This document shows, piece after piece, positions 23,024 through 32,573 of a stretch of DNA of 64,000 bases. The position numbers and the translations under genes are program-made. The notes below the pieces were generated by a model. It was not told the DNA's origin and ran no database searches. It saw only the letters and a list, made by a program, of their open reading frames with translations. Every line of letters begins with the position of its first letter. Positions within the stretch are counted from its first letter, which is position 1. The stretch is from NCBI RefSeq assembly GCF_950023065.1, contig NC_088678.1, positions 45,994,580 through 46,058,579 on the forward strand. Reading direction: 5' to 3'. The stretch comes from Planococcus citri (taxonomy: Eukaryota; Arthropoda; Insecta; Hemiptera; Pseudococcidae).

Positions 23024-24055
23024 CAAGGGAACCTCATTTCAGGTGTCACACTCCGATTTGAACGGGACCGTGATTTTTAAAAGGGGCATAGTCTAAAACC
23101 CTCAAAACGAAATTTTCAGCTGCCCAAGTTCATTTTTCGATTTTTGGCGAATTTTTGAAAATTCAAAATTGACTGTTTTTGGCAAGTTATGCTTTTTTTA
23201 AAAAAAGTACGTACTTGATCAATAAAAATGGTCAAAATAAGTTCCAAAACTAGGTAATATTAATTACCCAAATCCAAATTTCACCATTTCCAGCCATTCT
23301 GGAGCTTCCAGCGCGATTTTTCAATTTTTCCAGAAGGCGTGAGTATGAAGTTGGGCAGCTAAAAATCGTATTGTATATTACACTCGACCTGTTTAACGAG
23401 TTTATCCACATTTGAGCTGATTTTGAGAGTAACACCTCAAGAGTGGTTTTTCGAGTTGTCACTCTCGCTTCAAAACGGCTGGAAATGGTAGAATTTTCGC
23501 TCCGGGGGTTAGTTCTTGAAGAAATACAGCGATTCGCACAAATTTCAAAAATTTCCTCACAAACTGTTATCTTTTGATTTTTTGGATTTTTTAATTTTGA
23601 AAAAAGCTGGTGAAAAAACCACTTTTAAGGCGTCACTCTCAAAATCGGCTCAACTGTGTATAAACTCGTTAAACAGGTTGAGTATAATATACAACTCGAT
23701 TTTTAGCTACCCAACTTCATATTCACGCCTTCTGGCGCAAATTCAAAATTCTGGAGACATTGAAAAATCGCGCTGGAGGCTCCAGAATGGCTGGAAATGG
23801 TGAAATTTGGATTTGGGTAATTAATATTAGTTTTGGGACTTATTTTGACCATTTTTATTGATCAAGTACGTACTTTTTTAAACAAAAAGCATAAATTTCC
23901 AAAAACAGTAAATTTTGAATTTTCAAAAATTCGCCAAAAACCGAAAAATGAACTTGGGCAGCTGAAAATTTGGTTTTGGGGGTTTTAGACTATGCTCTTT
24001 CCAAAAATCGCGGTCCCGTTTAAATCGGAGTGTGTCACCTCAAGAGGTTCCCTTG
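23024..24055. mobile_element. 1.03-kb fold-back TIR element
   Basis: The ends CAAGGGAACCTC (left) and GAGGTTCCCTTG (right) are inverted, flanked by the trinucleotide TTA on both sides (23021-23023 and 24056-24058). The arms (about 23024-23465 and 23612-24055) are reverse complements with scattered mismatches and a ~150-bp loop. Shared blocks include GTACGTACTTGATCAATAAA near 23207 and its complement near 23855. The short frames in the arms (around 23250-23462 and 23516-23803) are mirror images and not genes. Diverged relatives lie at about 42950-43840 and 36123-36394. Confidence 0.8.
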
Positions 24056-24058
24056 TTA

Positions 24059-27000
24059 GTATAATAAACAAATTTTCAGACTTTTATCTCTATATTTACC
24101 ATTTTTTTAAAGATTAATATGCCAGTAAGGTTTTCCCGCCATTTTTTAAAATCCGCCAAAAATTGAAAAAATCAACTTAAGCACTTGATTACTAAGCGTG
24201 ATAGATAAATATGTAAATGGAGCCAAGTGGTTAACGAGAAATAGCTTACACATTCCATAAATTATCTACACAGTCATATGCATTCTTAATATGATACGTA
24301 CATATTATGCTTTCATCTTTTTTACCATCCTCAATGATAAATATTGTTGAATCTAAATGGCAGGTCGGAAAATTTAACGATAGCCTAAGTCAGATTGAAA
24401 TAAGCTATCTATGTATCATGGGCAGAATTCATTAGCAGTATTATTCTAAATATTTTATTTTTAATTGTACGTAAGTAAGTAGGTAATTACGGCAATTTTT
24501 CCAAATAATTCGTTTACGTATACTAGGTATAGAAACAGTTAAGTAGCTACTAAAAAATTTTCATCCTAGTGCTAATCAAACGACCGAATACCTACAGTAG
24601 ACACTAACGAAAGTTCATTTACCTACTCGTATTTCCTTTTTGAGAGTTTCTAATTAGTGATGTAGGTACGTAAACAAACGGGTCATTGTCATCGTATTAC
24701 GACATGATTTAGACGACAACGACAACAACATACATGCTTTTCGATCTCCTGAACTGATTAGTGAAGGTTTCAAGCCGTTTTGGAGTAAATTATATTGAGC
24801 TATATTAGACCTACAACAAATTCAAATCAACTATTCTGATAGCTTTCTTCGATACATTGAGACTCAAATTTTTGAATCCAATTTCTCCAGTTCAACTTTT
24901 AAAATCAAAAAACCGTTGAAGGCTCCACAGTCTACAATAGCTTGAGATAAAGCATTAAACTGATTATGGACATCGAAAAAAGAATATAAAATTCGATTTG
25001 GTCGATTTTTTTTTCAAAAATTTGTCAAAAATCTAATAACGAAATTAAATATTAAAATCTTGGCAATAAGTACGGCAGATGATATGATATGTACAATTTC
25101 TAAAGCTCTGAAAACTTAAAAATTTTCCTCAAGACCTTTGTAAAAAAAATTTTTTTGAAACTTAACTCGCTACAAGTCAAATTGTTCATTTTTCAAACAT
25201 TGCATTATTCCCAAATCGGAAGCACTTGCCAGAGACATTTGATAGGACACCCTGTATAGCATAAGAACATACGTATGGGTACTTAGACTTACACGCACAG
25301 GCTTCAGTCGTAATTCCAAACCCCCTAATCACCTTTATTCAGCAATCTCATAACTAGAGAGAATCCTCAACATAACAATAAGGCATAATTTAAAATCACA
25401 AATTGAAACACTTTTCTCCGCAACCTCTCATCCGAGACTTGAAGAAGGGCAGTTTTTTTGTACACGAAAGAAAAAAACGGAAGTAAATTTTAGCATAAAA
25501 GTGGTAAAATTTGAACTAATGTACTTTTTTTTCAGCCTTATTCGCCTAAACCACAGCTTGGATTTAAGAGTTGTAATACTGTACATGCGATTGTATAAGA
25601 TTTTAAAAATCTGGAAAAAAAGAAAGAGTAAGAGCAGAGCCGCGAGGTGTTTTCCCTAAGGCTGTCGAGAGACTCTCGCACGCGCTAAGAAAAAAAGAAA
25701 TGAACATAAAGTATTCTTATTTTTTTAAAAATTCATTCGCGATGATCATTTAAAACGCTCTTGGAAATATTTTTTTAACGATCCCCCGCAAGAAAACATT
25801 TTTATTGCTGACACGGCTTTTAAAAGAAAGAGAAAAAGAAGCAAAAGTAAAAAATCTTAAAAGTAACATTTTAGTATTTTAATCATCAAAATTGTTTTCC
25901 TCATAGCGAGGAAACTCTTACATGGTGAAATATTCGTTTGAATGTGAAATATAGCGGCAAGTTTTGCCAGTGTACAAGTTTTAATAGCACTTTCGGTAAC
26001 TACCACGCGCCATTCTTTTATTCTCTTTTCCACAGGTGAAAATCATACAAAATATTATAGGTACAATTGCAATAAATCGCATTAAAATGGCATTATTACC
26101 ACCGTTGTGAGTTATACACATACATTGAAGCTGCGTATTCTCGCTCACTAAACAACTTAATATTATGATATATTATTCGGTAATAAAATAAACACTCTGT
26201 TATTAAATGCTATTTAGCTTTAAATTTTACGACAAAGGTGCCACCTTTGAGTATATAGCGCCATATCCTTTCACATTAAAAATGTTGGGGAACATTTTCT
26301 CAACGATATCATTTTCATATTGCGAGCGAAAAAAACGTTTCATTGTGATTGAATTATTATTATATTATTAAAAAGGATAAAAATATGCGAAGCTGGTTTC
26401 CTACCTAACACGTTAACGGAATAATTAATGAATTTTCAAATAACAAAAATAAAGAACTCGCCAGTAGTCTAAAGAAAAAAGAAGAAAAAAAAACAAAAAA
26501 CACCAAAGTAAGTAATATAAACTCGATGATTTATTTAATAAGAACTAATGCTTGTAATTTGAAAATAAAAATATTACTTTAAAGTAGAAGTTTTTAGTCT
26601 AAAAATAAAAAGAAAACCGAGTCAAGTCGAGAGAAAATACTTGCAAATATATTCCGCGCTATAACTACGGTCTATACTGTAAAGTTTGTACGATTTTCTG
26701 AATTTTAAAGAATTTTTTCGCCATTGTATAAGTTGAAAATACGGTCCTAACTCGGCTTTTAAATATCCTTACGATTTTGCCTGAATGTGTAAGGGAAAAA
26801 AATCCCAAGTGTCGTGTAAGCCTCTGATTTTGTTGAGCAGTCCGATAAGTCCTGTATAGTTAAAAACATATTATCGCGTTCTACGAAATTCTTCCTTTAA
26901 ACCTGCCGCCCCATACAAATTCACAGTATACTCGCGAAACTTATGTACCAAAACTGATTCGATGAAAGCGCAGATTTAAAAGATAACGCCACCAGAATTT

Positions 27001-28139
27001 ATTCTTGTAACGTCTTTTCCACAAAACGATTTCGATTTTTTTTCCTACGCACTTAAATTTAATAAGTATAACGTATTTTTGCTCGGCATCCCCTGCTACA
27101 GACCTATTTAGGATTAGATAATTTTTTTCTTTTTCCAGTAACGATTTTCAAACGACGTGCATCGTACGAAGTGCTTGTTTGGGAGCCCAGGGGAGATGAT
27201 AAATGGTTGCAGACCCTCGCTTCCTTTTCCAACCCTGCATGTATCGGAAATACGAGTACATACAAGTGAGAAGGTATATTTTATTTCTTTGCAGTGCCTG
27301 CATGATGATTATCTATCTATTGCATTATGGACAAATTTTATTTTATTTTATTTTAAATTGAAACTGAAAAATGAAGAGTGTGAGATGCTTGGCTAAATAG
27401 GATTAAACATATAGGTACCTAGACCTACTTAGTGGTTTTTTAAAATGAACTACATATCAACTATCATCGATTTAAAAAATTGAGAATCCGAAGATTTTCT
27501 CTCAAAAAAAGGTACCTACATCTCAGGCAAAAAATTGAGGCAGCTACAAGGATTTATAGTGACAGAATAATATCGAAACTAGCATAAATTTTAAAGGATA
27601 GATCGCGAAAAAAAACTCAAAGAATTTGGACTTGATTCAAAGGAGAGTTTTATTTTGAGTTGAAAGTCTCTCAGAAATAAATTTTAGCTCAGAAGATTTC
27701 CTCTGAAAGATGATACAAGCCCTCTAAGAGAGGAAATTTTGGAAGAAAAGTGGTCAACAATTTACAACATTTTTTAGAAGTTTTGAAGTTGGCAATATAT
27801 AGCTCATTTAATGCGAAATTTCGAAGAATAAATATTTTCGATGGGTACAAATTAAAAATAGGTGCCCAAAAATAAACGAACGGCAAATTTTCAACTACTT
27901 ACAATTAGTAGAACACTTGAAGTGGTTTCAGGTTTTGACGAAAATAGCCCAGATCGACAAAGAATCCTAAATCCCATTAAATGTGCAACTTTTTTAAAAA
28001 CACATTTTTTTTTAGAATTTCAATTTTGAAATAAACAAAATCAAACAGGCATGGGGAGCGATGCGAGGGGAAAAGCTTGCAAAAATTCATGTTCAGAGAA
28101 AAACAAAAGTATATTTTTTTGGTTTAAACATGTTTTGAA
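24059..28139. other. Gene-poor AT-rich stretch
   Basis: No supported gene. A lone CACCCTG next to TA at 25246-25256 looks like the surviving end of a CAGGGTG-type TIR element. Positions 27640-27740 share wording with 52200-52250 (dispersed repeat). Confidence 0.45.
27636..27740. repeat. Dispersed repeat copy, related to 52190-52370
   Basis: GGAGAGTTTTATTTTGAGTT followed by GAAAGTCTCTCAGAAA and a CTCTGAAAG block match, in order, the sequence at 52192-52260. The family identity is unknown. Confidence 0.5.
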
Positions 28140-28144
28140 GTTGA
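28140..28144. repeat. Target site duplication GTTGA (left)
   Basis: GTTGA directly precedes the left LTR and is repeated directly after the right LTR, as expected for integrase-mediated insertion with a 5-bp stagger. Confidence 0.85.
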
Positions 28145-28306
28145 TAAAACGTACTCGAAGAAAACGGACAAACGAACCACATCGGAGATGTTTATTTAAG
28201 CAAGAATAGTACATGACTGATTTGATATTTTTAAAACTAAGATACGCCATACGGCATGAGTAATCTAGCTAAACTACTAAGATAAGAATATGCTGACGAC
28301 ATAACA
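28145..28306 (-). repeat. 3' LTR of the Ty3/gypsy element
   Basis: 162 bp, reading as identical to 32407-32568. On the element strand it begins TGTTATGTCG and ends CGTTTTA. It contains AATAAA (plus-strand TTTATT, 28191-28196), a likely polyadenylation signal. At 162 bp it is very short for a gypsy LTR. Confidence 0.93.
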
Positions 28307-28319
28307 ACTCTTCCCCTCT
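28307..28319 (-). promoter_or_regulatory. Polypurine tract for plus-strand priming
   Basis: On the element strand AGAGGGGAAGAGT directly abuts the 3' LTR (TGTTATG). The tract overlaps the Gag-Pol TAG stop codon (28318-28320), so coding and priming functions share bases. Confidence 0.8.
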
Positions 28320-31300
28320 AAGAAGGCTGAAACCACTGGGGCTGTCGACGAATACGTGATGATCGACGCACTGCCGGCTGAGGCTGGATGGGCAATTCGG
28401 GCTCAGCTTGATCAGGTATAATTGGTGCAGAATCAGGCGCAGGATCATCGATCAAAATTGCAGAATTGAATTCATCCAAATTGGTTCGGCAAAGATGATT
28501 TATATGACGGCGATGAGTTTTACCGCCAGATATAACGAGGTAAACTACATTTCCCAGTTTACCAGAAATGGATCCAACTTCCCATTTTTTAGGACCACGA
28601 AATAGGCGAAATTTAACTTTTTCACCTTCACAAAATTCTCTTTTCGACAGTTGAGAATTTTGCTCAAATTTGGAAATCGGTTTGACCGCAGAAATTACAG
28701 TTCGCATTTTTCGCCCAAACATCAATTCGAAAGGCGATTTTCCATTGGACAAAGGTGCACGGCGATATGAACGTAGGACCGCTTGTAGACGTTTGAAAAA
28801 AGGACCATTTCGGGTGCATTTTAAGCCTTTTTTAACAATTTGCACGAATCGTTCAGCTTGCCCATTTGACTGAGGATGATAACTCGGAGATGTCAGATGA
28901 TGTATGCAATTTTGGCGAAAATATTCCCTCAGTTCTTCTGAAACAAACTGAGGCCCATTATCACTGACAGCAACCTCAGGTAAACCAAAACGTGAGAAAC
29001 ATTTCTCAAAACATTCGATGACTTGAGCAGAATTTGTAGACTTGACAACGAAAACTTCAGGCCATTTTGCATAGGCATCAACGATTATAAGCAGATTGGT
29101 ATTTTCAATTTCTCCAAAATCGAAATGAATACGTTGCCATGGTTGGGAGGGGGGCAGCCACGGATGAGAAACACATTTTGACGGATTTTTAGCATTTTGG
29201 TCACAACTGGCACAAGATCTGACCATATCTTCGATGTCATGATCTATACCAGGCCAATACACATAACTTCGAGCAAGACTTTTACATTTCACCATACCAA
29301 GATGACCTTGGTGCAATTCGGTGAGAACACGTTGACGCAGTTTTTCAGGAATGTATACTCGATCATTACGAAGAATACAGTTGTCTTGAAGTGAGTATTG
29401 AGCCAATTCAGCAGTTTTCATGTGGCAGGGCTCTTCCCCTCGTAACTGGCGAAGCAGGGTGGCAGATGATGTCTCAGCTAACGTTTCAGCTCCAATTTCA
29501 GCTGCTTTGACAGGAAGCGAATGTAATAAATTTGTATAGCACCAAGCGGGGACATCAATTTGATTCGAATTTGCAATTTGGCAAGGAAACCGAGATGCGA
29601 AGTCAGCATTTTTATTGTCTTCACTTCGGCGATAACGAATTTCGTAATCAAACCCTTGCAAAAATAGTGCATAATGCAACAAACGAGTAGCACTCAACGA
29701 TGGCTTGGCAGCATGAGCAGCAAGAATTGAAGTTAAGGGTTTGCAATCGGTGAATAAAATGAATTTTCGTCCAAAAAGGTAATTGAAAAAACGTTTAACA
29801 GCCCAGTAAATTGCAAGACTCTCACGATCAAGTTGAGAATATCGGCGCTCTGTTTCTGTTAAAGTGCGAGAAACGAAAGCAATTGGGCGCTCACCTTCGC
29901 GAAATTGATGACTCAGCACAGCTCCAATAGCGTAAGGGGACGCATCAGTAGACAAAATTAATGGTTTAGCAGGATCGAAGTGGCATAAAACACGTTCTGA
30001 GGCAATTTCTTTTTTAATGAGCTGGAAAGCTTGCTCACATTCGTCTGACCAATCAAATTTTGCATTTTTCCGAGTCAGAGCATTTAGAGGTGCGAATTTA
30101 TCACTGAAATTTGGCACAAAACGAGAATAATAACCTACTAATCCTTCAAAGGACTTCAATTCAGTGACGTTCGTAGGTCGTTTGGCATTCAAAATTAGAT
30201 CAATTTTTTCAGTGGTCTTATGGATTCCATTTTTATCCACAACAAAACCCAAAAATTTCAAGTGATCTGTCAAAAAATCGCATTTTGATTTATTCAAACG
30301 TAAATTATTTTCTCTGCATATTTCGAAAAATTTACGCATTCGCGCCAAATGCTCAGCAGCAGTTTTTGACGAAATTTTTCCATCATCAAAAAACCATTTA
30401 CACCATTTTAAACCTTTGAAAATACTTTCAATAAAACGTTGCCATTTAGCAGGGGCGCATTGCAAACCATAATTCAAACTTGTAACGTAAAAAAGACCTT
30501 TCGGAGTATTGACAGTCAATAATTTGGAACAAGCCTCGGAAACACCAAGAAGCATGTAGGCTTCTTTAATATCGAACTTTGAAAAATGCACACAGTTCGC
30601 AAAATCTTGAAGTATTTCCTCTTCTATATTTGGTATAGGATACTCTTCAGGTATTATGGCTTTATTTATCGTTACACTGTAATCGCCAACTAATCTAATC
30701 TTACCATTAGATTTGATAACTGGTACAATCGGCGTTGCCCACTCGGATGACTCAGCAGGCACATATATACCGGCGGCAACTAGGCGATCAATTTCTTTAT
30801 CAACTGCCTCGCGGAGAGCAAAAGGAACAGTACGTGCGCGACAGAAGACTGGAGTTGCGTCAGCTTTCAATTTAAAGTCAGCACAATAATTCGGCACTTT
30901 GGTTATGTTATCAGAGAACAACTCCGAGAACTCTGATACTAATTTGTCAATTTCGCTTTTTAAATTTAAATTCACAGAAACGCTTATCTTGTTTGTTTCT
31001 ATGAACTCACGAATATCAATATTCATAGGCAGAAGCCAATCGCGACCAATAACGGAGTCATAATCGCCTTGAACGACGCGCAATACTTGGCGATATGATT
31101 TCCCTTTGAAGTTAACATGCACTGGAATATATCCACGAATTCGCACTATACCACGATCATAAGTTTTTAAAACGAATTTGCATGGTCGCAATTTTTCACT
31201 AAGATTGAGCTCACGAAATGTTTTCTCCGAAATTAGAGTGAAACCAGAACCGCAATCTGCTTCAAATTTGACAGCTTTTCCCTCAACTTGCACATCGATG

Positions 31301-32307
31301 AAAATTTTGGGAGGGGGTGGATCATCTCCATCAGCAATTGTAGGTAAATTTTCTTCACCAAGCTGCCCAATATCAACTACGTTACATGATTTATTTTCAG
31401 CCGCAGGTTTTTGAATTTCTAATAATTCTTTCCTACTTTTTCCGCAAACAGTGTTGAGATGACCAACCTTTTGGCAGGAACTGCAAACAGCATTTTTATG
31501 ACGACAATCCGGAGCTTTGTGGTTTTTCTTCCCACAACGGTAGCAGATAACGACCATATTTGGAGTAAAATTTGATTTCGACGAATTGGCATGAGAAGCA
31601 CCAGGATTTGTAGAATTTGAATTGGAATTTGAAGCATAATTCTTTGAACCATTCGACTTTTTCTTCTGGAAGTGTTTTTTATTAACTCGTTCATTGACTC
31701 GATTTACAGAAGATGACTCTGAGGCTTTGACATTTGGTGCATTAAAATGGTCAACGCCTTTGGTAGCTTGTTCAGAAGCAACAGCTTTTGCAACGACATC
31801 TTTCAAGGCCAATTTTGGAGTAGCAAAGCAATATTTTTGTAAAGTACCGTCATTGGTACCACCAATAATTTGAGCTTTCAATTCTTCATCAAGACGCGTT
31901 TGATCAGCAAAATTGCAGTCTCGAGACAATTCCTTCAATGAAGCATAAAACGAGTTGAAAGACTCACCATCTTTTTGCTTTCTGTGGCGAAAAATATGAC
32001 GTGCAACGTCCTCCAAAGGTGCTGGATGATAATGATCGGTAAGCAATTTCGTCAATTTATCATAATCCAAGTCCTTTGGATTTGCGGGAGCTGCTAAGCG
32101 TCGGGCAAGGGCAAAAATTTCGGCACCAGCACTTGCAATGAAGAATTTTGGCTTTTGAAGATCAGTAATTCCTAGGCAATCGATGTAGCAGTTGAAACGA
32201 TCGAGGTAACTTGCAAAATCCTCAACCGCAGCATTGAATTCGGCAAAAAGAGCAGGAAAACCGTTTGTAGCCATAACTTTTTCAGCACGTTTTTTCTTTT
32301 TAGTCAT
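28318..32307 (-). CDS. Gag-Pol polyprotein, Ty3/gypsy retrotransposon
   Basis: A single 1329-residue frame encodes the machinery for reverse transcription and integration. Gag covers about residues 1-300, with two CX2CX4HX4C zinc knuckles (C255-C268 and C275-C288) that bind the RNA. A retropepsin-like protease is centred on DCGS (351-354). Reverse transcriptase has D579 in KFDIKEAY and FFDD at 639-642. RNase H has D788, E829, D854 and D902. Integrase has an HHCC zinc site (H999, H1002, C1032, C1035) and a D1063, D1116, E1152 catalytic triad with DD35E spacing. The C-terminus is proline-rich and ends in a basic RRSSRIRRQP segment. Met1 follows the leader; Met12 (ATGGCT) is an alternative start. 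No frameshift separates Gag from Pol. The protease DCG and polymerase FFDD are variants of the usual D(S/T)G and YxDD. The family assignment is secure. Confidence 0.96.
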   Translation of the reverse strand: MTKKKKRAEKVMATNGFPALFAEFNAAVEDFASYLDRFNCYIDCLGITDLQKPKFFIASAGAEIFALARRLAAPANPKDLDYDKLTKLLTDHYHPAPLEDVARHIFRHRKQKDGESFNSFYASLKELSRDCNFADQTRLDEELKAQIIGGTNDGTLQKYCFATPKLALKDVVAKAVASEQATKGVDHFNAPNVKASESSSVNRVNERVNKKHFQKKKSNGSKNYASNSNSNSTNPGASHANSSKSNFTPNMVVICYRCGKKNHKAPDCRHKNAVCSSCQKVGHLNTVCGKSRKELLEIQKPAAENKSCNVVDIGQLGEENLPTIADGDDPPPPKIFIDVQVEGKAVKFEADCGSGFTLISEKTFRELNLSEKLRPCKFVLKTYDRGIVRIRGYIPVHVNFKGKSYRQVLRVVQGDYDSVIGRDWLLPMNIDIREFIETNKISVSVNLNLKSEIDKLVSEFSELFSDNITKVPNYCADFKLKADATPVFCRARTVPFALREAVDKEIDRLVAAGIYVPAESSEWATPIVPVIKSNGKIRLVGDYSVTINKAIIPEEYPIPNIEEEILQDFANCVHFSKFDIKEAYMLLGVSEACSKLLTVNTPKGLFYVTSLNYGLQCAPAKWQRFIESIFKGLKWCKWFFDDGKISSKTAAEHLARMRKFFEICRENNLRLNKSKCDFLTDHLKFLGFVVDKNGIHKTTEKIDLILNAKRPTNVTELKSFEGLVGYYSRFVPNFSDKFAPLNALTRKNAKFDWSDECEQAFQLIKKEIASERVLCHFDPAKPLILSTDASPYAIGAVLSHQFREGERPIAFVSRTLTETERRYSQLDRESLAIYWAVKRFFNYLFGRKFILFTDCKPLTSILAAHAAKPSLSATRLLHYALFLQGFDYEIRYRRSEDNKNADFASRFPCQIANSNQIDVPAWCYTNLLHSLPVKAAEIGAETLAETSSATLLRQLRGEEPCHMKTAELAQYSLQDNCILRNDRVYIPEKLRQRVLTELHQGHLGMVKCKSLARSYVYWPGIDHDIEDMVRSCASCDQNAKNPSKCVSHPWLPPSQPWQRIHFDFGEIENTNLLIIVDAYAKWPEVFVVKSTNSAQVIECFEKCFSRFGLPEVAVSDNGPQFVSEELREYFRQNCIHHLTSPSYHPQSNGQAERFVQIVKKGLKCTRNGPFFKRLQAVLRSYRRAPLSNGKSPFELMFGRKMRTVISAVKPISKFEQNSQLSKREFCEGEKVKFRLFRGPKKWEVGSISGKLGNVVYLVISGGKTHRRHINHLCRTNLDEFNSAILIDDPAPDSAPIIPDQAEPELPIQPQPAVRRSSRIRRQPQWFQPS

Positions 32308-32387
32308 TTATCATCACGAACAAATAAAAAAATAATGCGCAAAATCGCGAAGATTTGTAAATTAAATTGGGATACACGCACTTGAGG

Positions 32388-32405
32388 ATCCCATCCTCGT
32401 CGCCA
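32388..32405 (-). promoter_or_regulatory. Primer binding site, complementary to tRNA-Ser(GCU) 3' end
   Basis: On the element strand TGGCGACGAGGATGGGAT begins one base after the 5' LTR. It starts with TGG (complement of CCA) and is complementary over 18 nt to the 3' end of eukaryotic serine tRNA with anticodon GCU (ATCCCATCCTCGTCG plus CCA), as I recall that conserved tRNA. Confidence 0.8.
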
Positions 32406-32406
32406 C

Positions 32407-32568
32407 TAAAACGTACTCGAAGAAAACGGACAAACGAACCACATCGGAGATGTTTATTTAAGCAAGAATAGTACATGACTGATTTGATATTTTTAAAACT
32501 AAGATACGCCATACGGCATGAGTAATCTAGCTAAACTACTAAGATAAGAATATGCTGACGACATAACA
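32407..32568 (-). repeat. 5' LTR of the Ty3/gypsy element
   Basis: 162 bp, reading as identical to the 3' LTR by base-by-base comparison. AATAAA lies at plus-strand 32453-32458. It should hold the promoter; no clear TATA box was recognised. Confidence 0.93.
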
Positions 32569-32573
32569 GTTGA
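32569..32573. repeat. Target site duplication GTTGA (right)
   Basis: Direct repeat of 28140-28144, immediately after the right LTR. Confidence 0.85.

Larger units (their letters stand above)
28145..32568 (-). mobile_element. Complete Ty3/gypsy LTR retrotransposon
   Basis: A 4424-bp element read on the minus strand. In order it has a 5' LTR (32407-32568), a tRNA primer binding site, a ~100-nt leader, one continuous Gag-Pol frame of 1329 codons, a polypurine tract and a 3' LTR (28145-28306). It is flanked by GTTGA duplications. The two 162-bp LTRs read as identical, so the insertion is recent. The domain order protease, reverse transcriptase, RNase H, integrase places it in Ty3/gypsy, not copia. 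No envelope-like frame exists: the stop codon lies 11 nt from the 3' LTR. Every essential part is intact by eye, so it could be capable of transposition; expression is not shown. Confidence 0.95.

Noticed and set aside
28408..31694. Several 65-91 codon frames on either strand inside the retrotransposon
   Set aside because: They are other-frame shadows of the 1329-codon Gag-Pol frame.
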